Counted from the stretch's first letter, positions 1 to 9,335 are shown. The stretch: 27,405 nt of DNA from Prevotella sp. UBA6387 (GCA_002437565.1 DJQL01000035.1:4142-31546); one strand, 5' to 3'. Notes: generated from the sequence alone by a model not told the origin. Made by a program: numbers and translations.

Positions 1-681
1 TGGGCAACGTCGTGGGGCGTTTCCACGCGTCTCATGGGCGCGCTTATAATGGTCCACTCCGACGACAACGGTCTCGTGCTTCCGCCGCGTCTGGCTCCTA
101 TCCAGGTCGTCATCGTGCCAATAAGCAAAAATGCCGAGCAGCTCGCGGCTATCACGGCCAAGCTGCAGCCAGCCATCGACGAGCTGCGCGCCTTGGGTGT
201 CAGCGTTAAGTATGACGATGCCGACAACAAGCGTCCGGGCTTCAAGTTTGCCGATTATGAGCTGAAGGGCGTGCCAGTGCGCCTTGTCATGGGCGGTCGC
301 GACCTCGAGAATAATACCATCGAGATCATGCGCCGCGACACGCTGGAGAAGGAGAATGTCAGCTTCGACGGCATAGTGGATCGCGTTAAGAATACTCTCG
401 ACGACATGCAGAAGGCCATATTCGAGAAGGCCAAGGCATATCGCGACGCTCATGTGTATGAGTGCGACAACTACGATGAGTTCAAGGAGCGTGTCAAGGA
501 TGGCGGCTTCTTCCTTTGTCCTTGGGATGGCACTGCCGAGACTGAGGCCAAGATCAAGGAGGACACCCAGGCCACTATACGCTGCATACCTTTCGCTTAC
601 GACCAAAACGTGGAAGGCATGAAAGACATGGTCAGCGGAGCCGACGCTAAATATAAAGTCATCATAGCTCGTGCATATTAA
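1..681 (+). CDS. proS: Proline--tRNA ligase, C-terminal part (5' end outside the window)
   Basis: This charges tRNA-Pro with proline in the cytoplasm. The reading frame is open from base 1, and the first visible residues (WATSWGVSTRLMGALIMVHS) are the class II motif 3 region of ProS, so the methionines at 34 and later are internal. After the catalytic core comes the anticodon-binding domain (starting near LAPIQVVIVPI). A C-terminal domain follows, with the FFLCPWDGTAETE and ATIRCIP stretches seen in the archaeal/eukaryotic-type ProS that Bacteroidetes use, and the protein ends in ARAY. About 226 residues are present, roughly half of the usual ~495. The stop codon lies inside the next gene, whose GTG start is at 671, so the two genes are probably translationally coupled. 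Identification is secure; only the missing 5' end limits the call. Confidence 0.96.
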   Translation, partial: WATSWGVSTRLMGALIMVHSDDNGLVLPPRLAPIQVVIVPISKNAEQLAAITAKLQPAIDELRALGVSVKYDDADNKRPGFKFADYELKGVPVRLVMGGRDLENNTIEIMRRDTLEKENVSFDGIVDRVKNTLDDMQKAIFEKAKAYRDAHVYECDNYDEFKERVKDGGFFLCPWDGTAETEAKIKEDTQATIRCIPFAYDQNVEGMKDMVSGADAKYKVIIARAY

Positions 682-3600
682 TACCGCGCCCCTTACCGTA
701 TACAAGGCGAGCGCGGGGTCGGGAAAGACGTTCACCCTTGCCGTAGAGTACATCAAGTTGCTCGTTGCTGACCCAATGAACTACTGCTACACCCTTGCCG
801 TGACCTTTACCAACAAGGCCACGCAGGAGATGAAGTTGCGCATCTTGTCAAAGCTCTACGGCATAGCCAATGGCTTGCCCGACGCTGACGACTATTATAA
901 TAATGTGAGAAAGTCGTTCCCCGACCTTACAGAGCGCGTCATCCGCAACAGGGCGGGCGACGCGCTCTCATTGCTTGTGCACGACTATAACCGTTTCAGG
1001 GTGGAGACCATCGACAGCTTCTTCCAACGCGTGCTTAGAAATCTTGCCCGTGAGCTGGGGCTGACGGCAAACCTCAAGGTCATGCTCAACGATATGGAAG
1101 TGGAGAGCCAGGCGGTCGACAACATCATCAGCAACATCGACAGCGGCAACGACCCATTGCTTGCGTGGATCATGGATTTCGTCAGCGAGAGGATGGAGGA
1201 AGACAAGAACTGGAACGTCGTTGGCCACATCAAGGACTTCGGACGAAACATCTTCACCGATTTCTACAAGAGCCACCAAAAACAGCTACGTCTCATCATG
1301 GACGACGCGGGATTCTTCAAGCAGTACACCTCGCGTCTGCGAACGTTGCGCGTGAAGGCTCTCGACGAAATGGCAGCTTTCGCCAAGAGATATGATGAGA
1401 TTGCCACAAGGTATGGCATAGATGATTCGTGTTATTCGCATGGCCACAGCAATGCCCCAGGCTATTTCGAGAATCTCGCGAAGGGCGTCCTCGTGAATGA
1501 CAACAAAACCAAGATGCCAAACTCATTCGTCCAAGCCGGACTTGAGAATCCCGACAAGTTCGTGAAGAAGGCTGACGTTGGCAAGCCTGTGGCCGTTGCC
1601 ATCCGCGAATTTGTGAAGCCCTTGATCGAGGAGGCGGAAGAAAAGCGCGAGGCGGCTGCAGTCACGGTAAATTCCGTGACCCTCACCTTGCAAAACATCA
1701 ATCAGTTGCGACTACTCGGACGTATCGAGAATGAGGTGAGCCGAATCAATGCCGACAACAACGACTATCCACTGTCAAACACCCAGAAACTTCTCAACGA
1801 CCTCATCGACAAGCAAGACTCGCCGTTTATCTATGAGAAGATAGGCGGACAGTTGCGCTATATCATGATAGACGAGTTCCAAGACACTTCAACCGTGCAG
1901 TGGGACAATTTCAAGGTGCTTCTCGACGATTGCATCTCACACCAGTCGGGCAGCCTCATCGTGGGCGACGTGAAGCAGAGCATTTACCGGTGGCGCAATG
2001 GCGATTGGCAGTTGCTGCAGGGGCTGAATGAGACCAACTATCCAGACACAGTGCGGGTGAAGAGCCTCGATACCAATTATCGCTCGCAACGCAATGTCGT
2101 TGATTTCAACAATCGCTTCTTCAGTGCCGCCGCGTCAAGTCTTTCCGTAGAAGCGCCCGTGATAAAGGAAGCATATTCCGACGTGGCGCAAAATGTCCCC
2201 GAAGGCAAGCCGGAAACGGGCAAGGTGGTCGTAAGGCTTCTGCCAAGCAAGGAATATGACGACTTGATGATCTCGCAAGTTCAACAAACCATCGAGTCGC
2301 TGCTTTCAAAGGGTGTTCGATGCAACGATATCGCCATCATTGTGAGGAAGAACAAGCACATTCGCTTGATAGCCGACTATTTCCTGCACAACCCGGTGAT
2401 GGTTGACGGTGAGCCGCGATTGCTCAACATGGTGTCTGATGAGGCGTTTCGCCTCGACGCGTCGCAGGCGGTCAACACCATTGTCAATGCCATGCGCTAT
2501 CTCGTCAATCCAGATGATGGACTCATGGAGGCGTTCCTCGCCAAGTCGTTCGCCGGCAATAAACTGGAGCCATCCGATGCCGCTTGGAAGACAGGGCCAA
2601 ATGCCAATCCGTCGGCTCCACGCCACGCTTATATGCCCATGCTTCCGCAGGAGTTCGTCGTTAGTCGTGCCGAACTGCTTTCCATGCCTCTCATAGACCT
2701 TGCGGAGAGGCTGTATGCCCTTTTCCGCCTCGACAGGCTTGCCGACCAGAATGCTTATGTGTGCGCTTTCTTCGATCAGTTGTCAAACTATCTTAAGCGC
2801 CACGTGGCTGGCATGACCGATTTCCTTGCAGAGTGGGACGAGAACATTTGCTCTAAGTCCATCCACAGTGCCGAGGTAGACGGCATCCGTATGCTCACGG
2901 TCCACAAGAGCAAGGGCTTGGAGTTTGACAACGTGATACTGCCTTATTGCGATTGGGCACTGGAAAACAAGGACGACACTCTTTGGGTTGAGCCTTCTTT
3001 GGAGCCTTACAACGACTTGCCTGTGGTGCCAGTGAAGCTCAACGTCGGCAAGTTGAAAAAGTCCATTTATGCCGCCGACTATGATGCCGAGCACATAAAG
3101 AACATAGTGGACAATGTAAACATCCTTTATGTCGCTTTTACTCGCGCCTCGCGCAACCTGTTTGTCTTTGGCAAGAGGGACAAGGCGGATTTCCCTTCCT
3201 CACTTATCGCAAGCGTGATGCCCTGTATGCCCGATGCCGATCCCGAAGAGGACGAGAATGGCATAATCGCTTATGACTTTGGCTCGCTGTCCATCAAGCC
3301 CATGGCGACAAGCGAACTGCCAAATGGGGAGGACCCTCGTCTGCGTGTCAATATCTTTGAGCAAGTGGAGCAGGGCGTGAGCGTCAGCATCGAGACAACC
3401 AAGTCGAAAGCCCATTTCCTACAAAGCAACGACAGCGATGAGTTCATGACCCCTGCCGATGAACTTGAGGAGCAGCGAAAGCGTGACCAGTACATCGACA
3501 CTGGCAACATTATACATCGCCTTTTCTCTACCATTCACGACTACACCGAGGTCGACGCTGCCATTGACCAAATGGAGTTTGACGGCGTGCTTTATGACAA

Positions 3601-3931
3601 GCCGATGACGCGTGAGCAACTCAAGGCGTTCATCGAGGATAAGCTGCGCGACCCACGGGTCAACGATTGGTTCTCGCCACGGTGGAAGGCTTTCAACGAG
3701 TGCTCCATGATCTATTTCGACCCAGAGGATCAACGCGTCAAGGAGCAGCGGCCGGACCGTGTCGTTTACGATGGAAAGAAGATGATGGTCATCGATTTCA
3801 AGACTGGCGGCCAACTGGAGAAACACAAGCGGCAGGTCAGGGGATATGTGCATCTGCTCAAAGACATGGGCTACGATGACGTGGAGGGATACTTGTGGTA
3901 TATCCGCAACGATGACATAGTGAAAGTATAA
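671..3931 (+). CDS. addA: AddA-like UvrD/RexA helicase-nuclease
   Basis: This is the helicase-nuclease subunit of a RecBCD/AddAB-type enzyme that processes double-strand breaks for RecA-dependent repair. Visible superfamily 1A motifs are Walker A ASAGSGKT (residues 13-20), DEFQD (401-405), VGDVKQSIYRW (431-441), TVHKSKGLEF (743-752) and LYVAFTR (819-825). A PD-(D/E)XK nuclease follows at the C terminus, with D1029 and D1042-F-K1044. The length of 1086 aa suits a Bacteroidetes AddA. The start is forced: the frame has a TAG stop at 665-667, and GTG 671 is the only plausible initiator before Walker A. It overlaps proS by 11 nt. The AddB-like partner follows after 50 nt, which supports the pairing. 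Sequence divergence from Firmicutes AddA is large, so the symbol is by function. Confidence 0.88.
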   Translation: MHINTAPLTVYKASAGSGKTFTLAVEYIKLLVADPMNYCYTLAVTFTNKATQEMKLRILSKLYGIANGLPDADDYYNNVRKSFPDLTERVIRNRAGDALSLLVHDYNRFRVETIDSFFQRVLRNLARELGLTANLKVMLNDMEVESQAVDNIISNIDSGNDPLLAWIMDFVSERMEEDKNWNVVGHIKDFGRNIFTDFYKSHQKQLRLIMDDAGFFKQYTSRLRTLRVKALDEMAAFAKRYDEIATRYGIDDSCYSHGHSNAPGYFENLAKGVLVNDNKTKMPNSFVQAGLENPDKFVKKADVGKPVAVAIREFVKPLIEEAEEKREAAAVTVNSVTLTLQNINQLRLLGRIENEVSRINADNNDYPLSNTQKLLNDLIDKQDSPFIYEKIGGQLRYIMIDEFQDTSTVQWDNFKVLLDDCISHQSGSLIVGDVKQSIYRWRNGDWQLLQGLNETNYPDTVRVKSLDTNYRSQRNVVDFNNRFFSAAASSLSVEAPVIKEAYSDVAQNVPEGKPETGKVVVRLLPSKEYDDLMISQVQQTIESLLSKGVRCNDIAIIVRKNKHIRLIADYFLHNPVMVDGEPRLLNMVSDEAFRLDASQAVNTIVNAMRYLVNPDDGLMEAFLAKSFAGNKLEPSDAAWKTGPNANPSAPRHAYMPMLPQEFVVSRAELLSMPLIDLAERLYALFRLDRLADQNAYVCAFFDQLSNYLKRHVAGMTDFLAEWDENICSKSIHSAEVDGIRMLTVHKSKGLEFDNVILPYCDWALENKDDTLWVEPSLEPYNDLPVVPVKLNVGKLKKSIYAADYDAEHIKNIVDNVNILYVAFTRASRNLFVFGKRDKADFPSSLIASVMPCMPDADPEEDENGIIAYDFGSLSIKPMATSELPNGEDPRLRVNIFEQVEQGVSVSIETTKSKAHFLQSNDSDEFMTPADELEEQRKRDQYIDTGNIIHRLFSTIHDYTEVDAAIDQMEFDGVLYDKPMTREQLKAFIEDKLRDPRVNDWFSPRWKAFNECSMIYFDPEDQRVKEQRPDRVVYDGKKMMVIDFKTGGQLEKHKRQVRGYVHLLKDMGYDDVEGYLWYIRNDDIVKV

Positions 3932-3981
3932 ACAAGATTTAATATCAAAGACACATACACCATCCAAAGAGCTTATATTCA

Positions 3982-6915
3982 ATGAGGACATTCCTGCAAA
4001 ACGTAGCCAAAGACATCCTCGCCAAGCATGGCGCGGAGAATCTCGCCGACATTGCCGTGGTCTTCCCAAACAAGCGGGCCTCGCTCTTCCTGAACCACGC
4101 GCTCTATGAGGAGACAGGCCATACGGTATGGAGCCCGTCTTATTTCACCATCAGTGACCTCTTCAGAAACCATTCGTCCCTTGTCGTTGCCGACCAGATA
4201 GACCTCGTGTTCCGACTTTACAAGGCTTATGTCAAGCTCACGGGCAGCGACGAGCCGCTCGACCATTTCTTTTCATGGGGGCAGCTCATGCTTTCCGACT
4301 TCGACGACCTCGACAAGAATCTCGTGGACGCCGACAAACTCTTCATCAGTCTTGAGGCTTGGCAGGAGATGCGCGACTTCTCTTTCCTCTCCGACCAACA
4401 GCGCCAGAGCCTTGAAAATTTCTTTGGAAAGGTGGAGACCGACACGGTGTTGCAACAACGTTTCAACGACATCTGGAAGAACCTCGGGCCACTCTATCAC
4501 GCCTTTCGCGATGACCTCAGACGTGAAGACTTGGCCTATGAGGGCATGCTCTATCGCGACGTGGTTGAGCGCAAGGTGAGCGACTTCCGCTTCAAACATT
4601 ATGTCTTCGTGGGTTTCAACCTGCTCCAGAAGGTTGAAAGGCGACTGTTTCTTCAACTGAAGGACGCTGGCATGGCGGAGTTTTATTGGGACTACGACAC
4701 CTATTTCATGTCCGGCAATCACGAGGCTGGCCGATACATTCGCCGTTATATAGACCGCTTGCCAAACGAGTTGTCGTCGGGCAGGGCATCAGAAGGCATC
4801 GACACGGACTCCATTTACGATAACTTGTCGAAGAAAAAGGACATCACATACGTATCCGCGCCCACGGAAGACATTCAGGCGCGATACGTCACCACATGGC
4901 TTCGAAGCTTGGGCGACGTGGTAAAGACCAATCCAAGGGCTGTGGCAATCGTGCTGTGCGATGAGCGACTATTGCAAAACGTCATTCATTGCTTGCCAGA
5001 GACGGTTGGCGAGGTCAACATCACCACTGGTTACCCTTTGTCTGCCACGCCAGCCGCCACACTCGTCGGAGTGCTCCTTGCCATGCGTTTGCAAGGGCTG
5101 TGCAAGGACGGCAAGACTTACCGCTTGGCTTATGTCAGCCAAGTGTTATGCCACCCTTACGCAAAGTATATCTCTGAAGACATCCCACTAATCTATGATG
5201 ACATAAACACCCACAAGACTTTCTTCCCCACGGTGCAACGACTTGTCGATAACCGCGACGAGGCGGCGCGGCGTGTCTTCACTCCCGTCTCGCCCAGCTT
5301 GCAGGGCCGTGACCTCATCGTCGACTTGCTGCAATGGCTTGCCGACATCCTGAAACTCACGGGAGTGGGGTCACGTGCCGAGGAAGACCCATTGATGCAC
5401 GAGTCCATCTTTCGCATGTATACCATCATAAACCGCCTCAAGGAGGTGTTCGCCAAGACGCAGGTCGATTGCGCCACGGTGCTGCTGCAACGCTTGTTGA
5501 GCCAACTGATAGATTCCACCTCGGTGCCTTTTCATGGCGAGCCGGCACTTGGCATACAGGTCATGGGCGTGTTGGAGACTCGCAACCTCGATTTCGACCA
5601 TGTGCTCATGCTCTCTTGCAACGAGGGCAACATGCCAAAGGGGGTCAACGACGCCTCGTTCATTCCACATTCGTTGCGCAAGGGCTACGAGATGACGACC
5701 GTAGAAAACAAGGTGGCCATTTATTCTTACTATTTCCACTCTCTCTTGCAGCGTGCCGCCGATGTCACCATGACTTTCAACAATGCCGCCGATGATGGCA
5801 AGCAGGGAGAAATGAGCCGCTTCATGTTGCAGTTCATGGTGGAGAGTGGTCAGGCACAGCATATCCGTAGGCTCACCTTGCAGTCGGGGCAGAGCGTATC
5901 GCCCGTAATGCGTGTGCCGATAATGAAAAGCGGGACGGTGGCAAGGCGGTTGCGCGACATCAAGTCGTTGTCGCCATCGGCCATAAACCGCTATCTCCGT
6001 TGTCCGCTTATGTTCTATTATTCCACCGTGTGCCAGTTGCGTGAGGCGGATGATGAGGACCAGGAAATCGACAATGTGATTTTCGGCAACATCTTCCACC
6101 GCGCGGCGGAACTTATCTATGAAGACCTGTCCGACAATGGCAAGAGACCAGTTACAGCCGAGATGATAGATAGCCTCGTAAAAGAGAAAGTGAAGATAGA
6201 GATGTTTCTCGACCAGGCTTTCAGCGAAAAGCTGTTCAAGGTAGAACGACCAGGCTACCGTCCACGCTACAATGGCTTGCAACTGCTCAACCGCAACGTG
6301 TTGCTCATCTACATAAGACGCCTGTTGCGCATCGACAAGGCCAACGCGCCATTCGACATAATAGCCTTGGAGAAAGACTTCTATAATGACTTCTCCTTCG
6401 AAGTCAATGGCATGCGGCGTGCCATTAGGCTTGGTGGGCAGGTGGACCGCCTCGACCGCATAGGCAGGCAGCTTCGCGTGGTAGATTATAAGACCGGACG
6501 GCCACTGGCATCATCGGCTCCGAGCGTTGAGGAAATCTTCAATCCCGACTATGTTGATTCCAAGCACACGGTTTATTATCTCCAGTCATTCCTCTATTCC
6601 GACATCATCAGCAGGAGCCATGAGGCGCAAGAGGCTTATGGCCTTGGAGGAGACCCCGTGGCTCCGGCGTTGCTCTTCATAAGGCAGGCGAAAGACGAGA
6701 CTTACAACCCGATATTGAAAGTCAAAGACCCGGGGCAAGAGGGCAAGCGCAAGGCCACGTTCTCGGAGGTCAACGACATTGCCAGTGTCCACGACTCATT
6801 TGCCCACGACTTGGGTGCGCTGCTTGCCGACATTTTCGACGAGGAAAAGCCTTTCGAGCCTACAGCTCACAAGGACAGGTGCGACACGTGTGTCTTCAAG
6901 GATATATGTGGATGA
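3982..6915 (+). CDS. addB: AddB-like PD-(D/E)XK nuclease with iron-sulfur cysteines
   Basis: This is the probable partner of the upstream AddA-like helicase in double-strand-break end processing. The 977-aa protein shows no GxGKT Walker A at the N terminus, where VVFPNKRASLF stands instead, so it is unlikely to be an active helicase. The C-terminal RecB-type nuclease has D822 (GGQVDR) and D835-Y-K837 (VVDYKTG). Cysteines C674 (RYLRCP), C967, C970 and C976 (C-x2-C-x5-C at the very end) match the four that hold the 4Fe-4S cluster around the nuclease fold in AddB and related enzymes. Inference: the cluster staples the nuclease domain and the protein helps bind or scan DNA ends. The 50-nt gap before it shows no clear terminator or promoter, so it is probably co-transcribed with addA. 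Confidence 0.85.
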   Translation: MRTFLQNVAKDILAKHGAENLADIAVVFPNKRASLFLNHALYEETGHTVWSPSYFTISDLFRNHSSLVVADQIDLVFRLYKAYVKLTGSDEPLDHFFSWGQLMLSDFDDLDKNLVDADKLFISLEAWQEMRDFSFLSDQQRQSLENFFGKVETDTVLQQRFNDIWKNLGPLYHAFRDDLRREDLAYEGMLYRDVVERKVSDFRFKHYVFVGFNLLQKVERRLFLQLKDAGMAEFYWDYDTYFMSGNHEAGRYIRRYIDRLPNELSSGRASEGIDTDSIYDNLSKKKDITYVSAPTEDIQARYVTTWLRSLGDVVKTNPRAVAIVLCDERLLQNVIHCLPETVGEVNITTGYPLSATPAATLVGVLLAMRLQGLCKDGKTYRLAYVSQVLCHPYAKYISEDIPLIYDDINTHKTFFPTVQRLVDNRDEAARRVFTPVSPSLQGRDLIVDLLQWLADILKLTGVGSRAEEDPLMHESIFRMYTIINRLKEVFAKTQVDCATVLLQRLLSQLIDSTSVPFHGEPALGIQVMGVLETRNLDFDHVLMLSCNEGNMPKGVNDASFIPHSLRKGYEMTTVENKVAIYSYYFHSLLQRAADVTMTFNNAADDGKQGEMSRFMLQFMVESGQAQHIRRLTLQSGQSVSPVMRVPIMKSGTVARRLRDIKSLSPSAINRYLRCPLMFYYSTVCQLREADDEDQEIDNVIFGNIFHRAAELIYEDLSDNGKRPVTAEMIDSLVKEKVKIEMFLDQAFSEKLFKVERPGYRPRYNGLQLLNRNVLLIYIRRLLRIDKANAPFDIIALEKDFYNDFSFEVNGMRRAIRLGGQVDRLDRIGRQLRVVDYKTGRPLASSAPSVEEIFNPDYVDSKHTVYYLQSFLYSDIISRSHEAQEAYGLGGDPVAPALLFIRQAKDETYNPILKVKDPGQEGKRKATFSEVNDIASVHDSFAHDLGALLADIFDEEKPFEPTAHKDRCDTCVFKDICG

Positions 6916-6997
6916 TGTCAATTGATGGCGAGCGCGCATGAAAATAAACTTGCCTGTCCACGGCCAGTCTCTCGCATAAAAACATTAACTTTGTGGC

Positions 6998-8176
6998 ATG
7001 AAATCATTGAGGGAAATATTCCGTATAGGAAAGGGGCCGTCGTCGAGCCATACCATGGGTCCGCAAAAGGCGGCACAAACATATCTGAAGGCGTATCCTG
7101 GCGTGACGCGCTTCCGTGTCACGCTCTATGGTAGCCTGGCAGCTACCGGCAAAGGGCATATGACCGACGTGGCCATCAAGGAGGTGCTTGAGCCTGTCGG
7201 ACAGGTGGAGATTGAGTGGAAACCCAACGTGTTTCTGCCATTCCACCCAAATGGCATGCGAATAAACGACTGGGTGGTATACTCTGTCGGCGGTGGCGCG
7301 CTATCCGAGGGCGACCATCCGTCGGGCCTGCTGCCAGCGAGCCCAGATGTTTACGACTTGCATTATCTTGCCGACATAAAGAGGTGGTGCGAGGACAATG
7401 GCTGTGCCTACTGGGAGTATGTGAAACGTTGCGAGAAACCAGATATCTGGGATTACCTGCGCGATGTGTGGAACGCCATGAAGGAGAGTGTGGAGCGTGG
7501 CATCAACCACGAGGGGCGACTCCCCGGCCCACTCAACCTCCAGCGCAAGGCTTCCACTTATTTCGTGAAGGCGAAGGGCTATAAGCCAAACCTCCAGACG
7601 CGTGGCCTCGTCTATGCATACGCACTCGCCGTGAGCGAGGAGAACGCGAGCGGTGGCACCATTGTCACAGCTCCCACATGCGGCAGTTGCGGTGTTATGC
7701 CAGGCGTGCTCTATCACCTTGCCACGGGTCACAGTTTCTCCGAGGAGAAGATTCTCCATGCCCTTGCCACGGCAGGACTGATAGGCGACATCGTGAAGGA
7801 GAACGCCTCCATATCAGGTGCCGACGTTGGTTGCCAAGGTGAGGTTGGCGTGGCTTGCGCCATGGCGTCGGCGGCGGTTTGCCAGCTCTTTGGCGGCTCA
7901 CCGTCGCAGATTGAGTATGCCGCCGAGATGGGCTTGGAGCATCACCTTGGCATGACGTGTGACCCCGTGTGCGGACTGGTGCAGATTCCGTGCATCGAGC
8001 GAAACGCATTTGCCGCCACGCGAGCCCTCGACTGCAACCTCTATGCCGCCTTCTCCGACGGCAAGCACCGCGTGAGCTTCGACCGCGTGGTGGAGGTGAT
8101 GAAGCAGACTGGTCACGACCTGCCCTCGCTCTACAAGGAGACTGGTGAGGGCGGATTGGCCAAGATTGGCGTGTGA
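6998..8176 (+). CDS. sdaA: L-serine ammonia-lyase (L-serine dehydratase), single-chain, iron-sulfur type
   Basis: This deaminates L-serine to pyruvate and ammonia using a catalytic 4Fe-4S cluster in the cytoplasm. The N-terminal beta domain begins MKSLREIFRIGKGPSSSHTMGP, the family hallmark, and this fixes the start at 6998. The alpha domain has TAPTCGSCGVMPG (C228, C231). Cysteines C279, C321 and C332 have the same spacing (42 and 11 residues) as the three cluster ligands I recall for the Legionella enzyme (343, 385, 396). The length of 392 aa is normal for the fused single-chain form. No Shine-Dalgarno is present. A TAACTTTG at 6986-6993 resembles a -7 element but sits only 4 nt before the start codon, so its role is doubtful. 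The small exported-protein gene follows after 32 nt. Confidence 0.95.
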   Translation: MKSLREIFRIGKGPSSSHTMGPQKAAQTYLKAYPGVTRFRVTLYGSLAATGKGHMTDVAIKEVLEPVGQVEIEWKPNVFLPFHPNGMRINDWVVYSVGGGALSEGDHPSGLLPASPDVYDLHYLADIKRWCEDNGCAYWEYVKRCEKPDIWDYLRDVWNAMKESVERGINHEGRLPGPLNLQRKASTYFVKAKGYKPNLQTRGLVYAYALAVSEENASGGTIVTAPTCGSCGVMPGVLYHLATGHSFSEEKILHALATAGLIGDIVKENASISGADVGCQGEVGVACAMASAAVCQLFGGSPSQIEYAAEMGLEHHLGMTCDPVCGLVQIPCIERNAFAATRALDCNLYAAFSDGKHRVSFDRVVEVMKQTGHDLPSLYKETGEGGLAKIGV

Positions 8177-8208
8177 GGAAAGGAGAAAGTAAAAGGTAGA
8201 ATCAACCT

Positions 8209-8610
8209 ATGAGAAAGATATTTTATTTGTTGCTTCTTGCCATTGCCGTGTCACAGGTCCCATCCGCTTGCAAGATGGCGCCGAGCAATGACCCTGGCGA
8301 CACGGTAGCGGCATCGGTTTTTGCGCCTCTCGACACCGCGGCGATAAACCGCAAGGCGCGCGCCAAGGCAGCCATGCTCGCCAAAGCCAAGGACAGCGTG
8401 GACATTTTCTATATTGGTTCCGGCAGCACCAAGCAGCGGCTGCAACTCGTGAGCTATCCATCGCGTCGCGACACCCTTGAATATGGCAAGGCGCGCCACA
8501 TCAAGCGTAGCGGCAGCACCGACGTTGGCAGCGTTGTACGCGTCGCCTTCTGGGTTTCCGGCACCGACTCCCTTGTGAAGAGTGTGGAGCAACAGCCCAC
8601 GCTGCATTAA
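8209..8610 (+). CDS. Small exported protein of unknown function
   Basis: I do not recognise a family. The 133-aa product begins with a short basic end and a hydrophobic stretch (MRKIFYLLLLAIAVSQVPSA) followed by C21. It could therefore be a lipoprotein, although the P-S-A-C cleavage region is a poor lipobox, or a normally secreted protein. The mature part is basic and Ala/Lys-rich near residues 45-65, then Ser/Thr-rich; no catalytic motif is evident. The gene begins 32 nt after sdaA on the same strand and ends just before a strong terminator, so it looks like the last gene of the sdaA transcript. The overlapping minus-strand frame has no comparable start context. The coding call is likely; the function is unknown. 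Confidence 0.65.
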   Translation: MRKIFYLLLLAIAVSQVPSACKMAPSNDPGDTVAASVFAPLDTAAINRKARAKAAMLAKAKDSVDIFYIGSGSTKQRLQLVSYPSRRDTLEYGKARHIKRSGSTDVGSVVRVAFWVSGTDSLVKSVEQQPTLH

Positions 8611-8652
8611 ATGGAATTGTAGGGCTTGGCCTTTGTGCCAATCCTTAAAATG

Positions 8653-8690
8653 ACAAGACCTACTCATCCTTGCGGACGGGTAGGTCTTGT
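8653..8690 (+). terminator. Intrinsic terminator, probably bidirectional
   Basis: Perfect 11-bp arms, ACAAGACCTAC (8653-8663) and GTAGGTCTTGT (8680-8690), enclose a short loop, and a T-rich run TTTCTTTTATA follows on the plus strand. On the minus strand the hairpin is followed by CATTTTAAGG. It lies between the convergent ends of the small exported protein (stop 8610) and the flavodoxin gene (stop 8713), so it can serve both. Confidence 0.85.
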
Positions 8691-8712
8691 TTCTTTTATA
8701 TATTATGCATAC

Positions 8713-9309
8713 CTATTGAAGTGTCTTCACCCAAGCGTCCACGTCCTTTTGACTGGCTCCATTGAGCAGTTTGCCTTTCTTCCAGTTTACCTCAGGATAG
8801 TCTTTCTTCAAGATTCTCTCCGAGTTGTCTATCTGGCTGCCACCCGATGTCATGAAAGGTATCACGGTCTTGCCTTTCAGGTCGTAAGCCTCTATGAAGG
8901 TGTTGATGAGACGAGGGTGTGAGTTCCACCAGTTGGGATAGCCAAGGTAGATGACATCGTATTGGTCGAGGCTCTGCTTGGTCTTCTTCATGGCTGGGCG
9001 TGCTTTCGGGTCCGCGTTTTCCTTGCAGCAACGAGAGTTCTTGTCGGTCCAGTCGAGGTCGTCGGTCGTGTACTCTTTCACGGGCTCTATCTTGTAGAGC
9101 TCGCCACCCGTGGCAGTGGCAATCTTCTTCGCCATGCCTTCCGTGGTGCCAGTATAAGAGGCGTAAGCCACGAGCACTTTGCCGTTTTTAGGAGCGGTGC
9201 CTGTTGCGTTTGCGTTCATGTCCATGTTGTTTCCTTTCTTGTTTGCGCAGGCTGTCATGGAAACCAAGAGTCCCATGATGGCGGCAATAATAAATACTAT
9301 TTTCCTCAT
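8713..9309 (-). CDS. Exported flavodoxin-family lipoprotein
   Basis: This is a flavodoxin-like FMN protein that appears to be sent across the inner membrane. Residues 1-20 are a signal peptide ending SMTA, and C21 is a good lipobox cysteine. A polar linker (22-42) leads to the flavodoxin fold: strand KVLVAYAS, then the phosphate loop SYTGTTE (51-57) that binds FMN phosphate, then YLGYPNWWNSHP, then the FMTSGGS loop. The length of 198 aa fits a flavodoxin_4-type domain plus leader. Electron partner and substrate are unknown. Flavodoxins are usually cytoplasmic; lipoprotein versions occur in Bacteroidetes. The gene has its own promoter-like sequence (9336-9343) with phased repeats upstream, and the restriction-modification operon ends 135 nt upstream on the same strand without an obvious terminator. 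Confidence 0.9.
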   Translation of the reverse strand: MRKIVFIIAAIMGLLVSMTACANKKGNNMDMNANATGTAPKNGKVLVAYASYTGTTEGMAKKIATATGGELYKIEPVKEYTTDDLDWTDKNSRCCKENADPKARPAMKKTKQSLDQYDVIYLGYPNWWNSHPRLINTFIEAYDLKGKTVIPFMTSGGSQIDNSERILKKDYPEVNWKKGKLLNGASQKDVDAWVKTLQ

Positions 9310-9335
9310 AATCGCATCTCTATTTTTTTACGGTG

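Noticed and set aside
5371..6282. 303-aa minus-strand open frame inside the AddB-like gene
   Set aside because: It lies fully within a gene with clear nuclease motifs and has the composition of a shadow frame.
6986..6993. TAACTTTG as the sdaA promoter
   Set aside because: It matches TAnnTTTG but lies 4 nt before the start codon, so the transcript would begin at or after the ATG, and no -33 element is present. A leaderless transcript is possible but unsupported.
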